Shown here piece by piece: positions 8,143-8,619 of a stretch of 8,619 nt of DNA (position 1 is its first letter; the number at the start of each line of letters is the position of its first letter). Location: NCBI GenBank assembly GCA_036402155.1, contig DASWTL010000266.1, positions 1 to 8,619 on the forward strand, given 5' to 3'. Under the pieces are notes generated by a model, which had not been told where the DNA came from, searched no databases, and worked only from the letters and a program-made list of their open reading frames with translations. The position numbers and the translations under genes were made by a program. Origin of the DNA: DASWTL01 sp036402155 (GTDB lineage: Bacteria > Bacteroidota > Bacteroidia > Sphingobacteriales > Sphingobacteriaceae).

Positions 8143-8172
8143 CAAAAAGGTAAATCGCAAAATTAATTGCAA
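8143..8172 (-). promoter_or_regulatory. Candidate Bacteroidota-type promoter for the tandem pair
   Basis: On the minus strand a TTG (8172-8170) is followed after 17 bases by TACCTTTT (8152-8145), close to the phylum's -7 consensus TAnnTTTG with its -33 TTG. Transcription would begin about 75 bases upstream of the ATG at 8064. The spacing is a little shorter than usual and the surrounding DNA is AT-rich, so this is tentative. Confidence 0.3.
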
Positions 8173-8195
8173 CCTTTCATTAACTCATAGAAAGG
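8173..8195. promoter_or_regulatory. Inverted repeat CCTTTC-N11-GAAAGG, possible operator
   Basis: A perfect 6-base inverted repeat with 11 bases between the arms sits in the divergent intergenic region. It directly abuts the candidate -33 box of the minus-strand pair and lies about 45 bases upstream of the candidate plus-strand promoter. The arm spacing (centre to centre about 17 bases) would suit a dimeric regulator acting on both directions. There is no regulator gene in the window to pair it with. Confidence 0.3.
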
Positions 8196-8240
8196 AAATA
8201 TGCTGCAACAATATTACCAACATTTACTACAATGCTTTTA

Positions 8241-8269
8241 TTGTCACTAACGCATTTCACATACCTTGC
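8241..8269 (+). promoter_or_regulatory. Candidate promoter for the GH27 gene
   Basis: TTG at 8241-8243 is followed after 18 bases by TACCTTGC (8262-8269), which matches the TAnnTTTG-type -7 box except near its end. It would give a 5' leader of roughly 20-25 bases before the ATG at 8299. Position and spacing are sensible; the match is imperfect. Confidence 0.35.
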
Positions 8270-8298
8270 ACCATTATAATTACCAGATTATTGAACAA

Positions 8299-8619
8299 AT
8301 GAGAGCCATTACTTTTCTTTCTATTTTTCTCTTCCTTACCACTGCACAAGCACAGGTGAATAACAAATTGGCTAAATCACCACCAATGGGCTGGAACAGT
8401 TGGAATTACTTCGGCAAAGAAAATATTAACGAAACTCTGATCAAAGAGGTTATTGATGCCATGGCTGAAAAGAATCTTCACAAATCAGGGTATGAATATA
8501 TTGTGGTTGACGGTGGTTGGAGGGATACTAAACTGGGGCCGGACGGACAACTTCTTCCCAATCCGACAAAGTTCCCGGGTGGCATGAAAGCGCTTGCCGA
8601 TTATGCGCATGCCAAAGGA
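8299..8619 (+). CDS. Secreted GH27-family glycosidase, alpha-galactosidase type (C-terminus beyond window)
   Basis: The first 107 codons of a retaining glycoside hydrolase of clan GH-D, continuing off the right edge. Residues 1-18 form a signal peptide (MRAITFLSIFLFLTTAQA, cut before QV), so the enzyme acts in the periplasm or beyond. The mature protein opens with PPMGWNSWNYFG (28-39), the GH27 entry motif whose Trp shapes the -1 subsite. It continues with GYEYIVVDGGW (64-74), matching the second TIM-barrel strand, and with FPGGMKALADYAHAKG (92-107). Most family members have two consecutive Asp residues in the second motif; here it reads VDGGW, so one substrate-binding Asp is kept and the next is Gly. 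I recall this variant in a Bacteroidota subgroup of GH27. Known GH27 activities include alpha-galactosidase, alpha-N-acetylgalactosaminidase and beta-L-arabinopyranosidase; the catalytic Asp residues lie outside the window. It diverges from the tandem pair across 234 bases, so shared control is likely. Confidence 0.92.
   Translation, partial: MRAITFLSIFLFLTTAQAQVNNKLAKSPPMGWNSWNYFGKENINETLIKEVIDAMAEKNLHKSGYEYIVVDGGWRDTKLGPDGQLLPNPTKFPGGMKALADYAHAKG

Overview
The window looks like part of a polysaccharide utilisation locus (PUL) from a Bacteroidota species. A SusC-type TonB-dependent transporter is followed directly by a SusD-type surface lipoprotein. Secreted carbohydrate-active proteins lie beside them, start codons lack Shine-Dalgarno sequences, and the intergenic DNA is very AT-rich. 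The proteins resemble those of soil or plant-associated Sphingobacteriia/Chitinophagia more than gut Bacteroides, but that is an impression and no 16S or housekeeping gene is present to test it.

Layout, left to right. Positions 1-1006 (minus) hold a SusD-like lipoprotein whose C-terminus runs off the window. Positions 1011-3821 (minus) hold its SusC partner, a short form without the usual N-terminal extension domain. Positions 3841-4153 (minus) hold a broken reading frame that looks like the N-terminus of a large secreted glycosidase, perhaps GH106 alpha-L-rhamnosidase. Positions 4154-4803 have no convincing gene: only AT-rich palindromes, one weak broken frame and a possible terminator. Positions 4804-6426 and 6436-8064 (both minus, 9 bases apart) hold two full-length, clearly paralogous secreted proteins of about 540 residues, which I cannot assign to a named enzyme family. 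Positions 8065-8298 are a divergent control region. Position 8299 to the right edge (plus) is the start of a secreted GH27 family glycosidase (alpha-galactosidase type).

How they may work together (inference): SusC/SusD capture and import an oligosaccharide across the outer membrane, GH27 removes alpha-galactosyl or related side groups, and the two paralogues act on another linkage of the same glycan. If the decayed gene really was a rhamnosidase, the ancestral substrate could have been a rhamnose- and galactose-containing plant glycan such as a pectic side chain or arabinogalactan. No regulator (HTCS, SusR, ECF sigma/anti-sigma) lies inside the window.

The main candidates for undescribed biology are the tandem pair of unassigned proteins and the decayed enzyme between them and susC.
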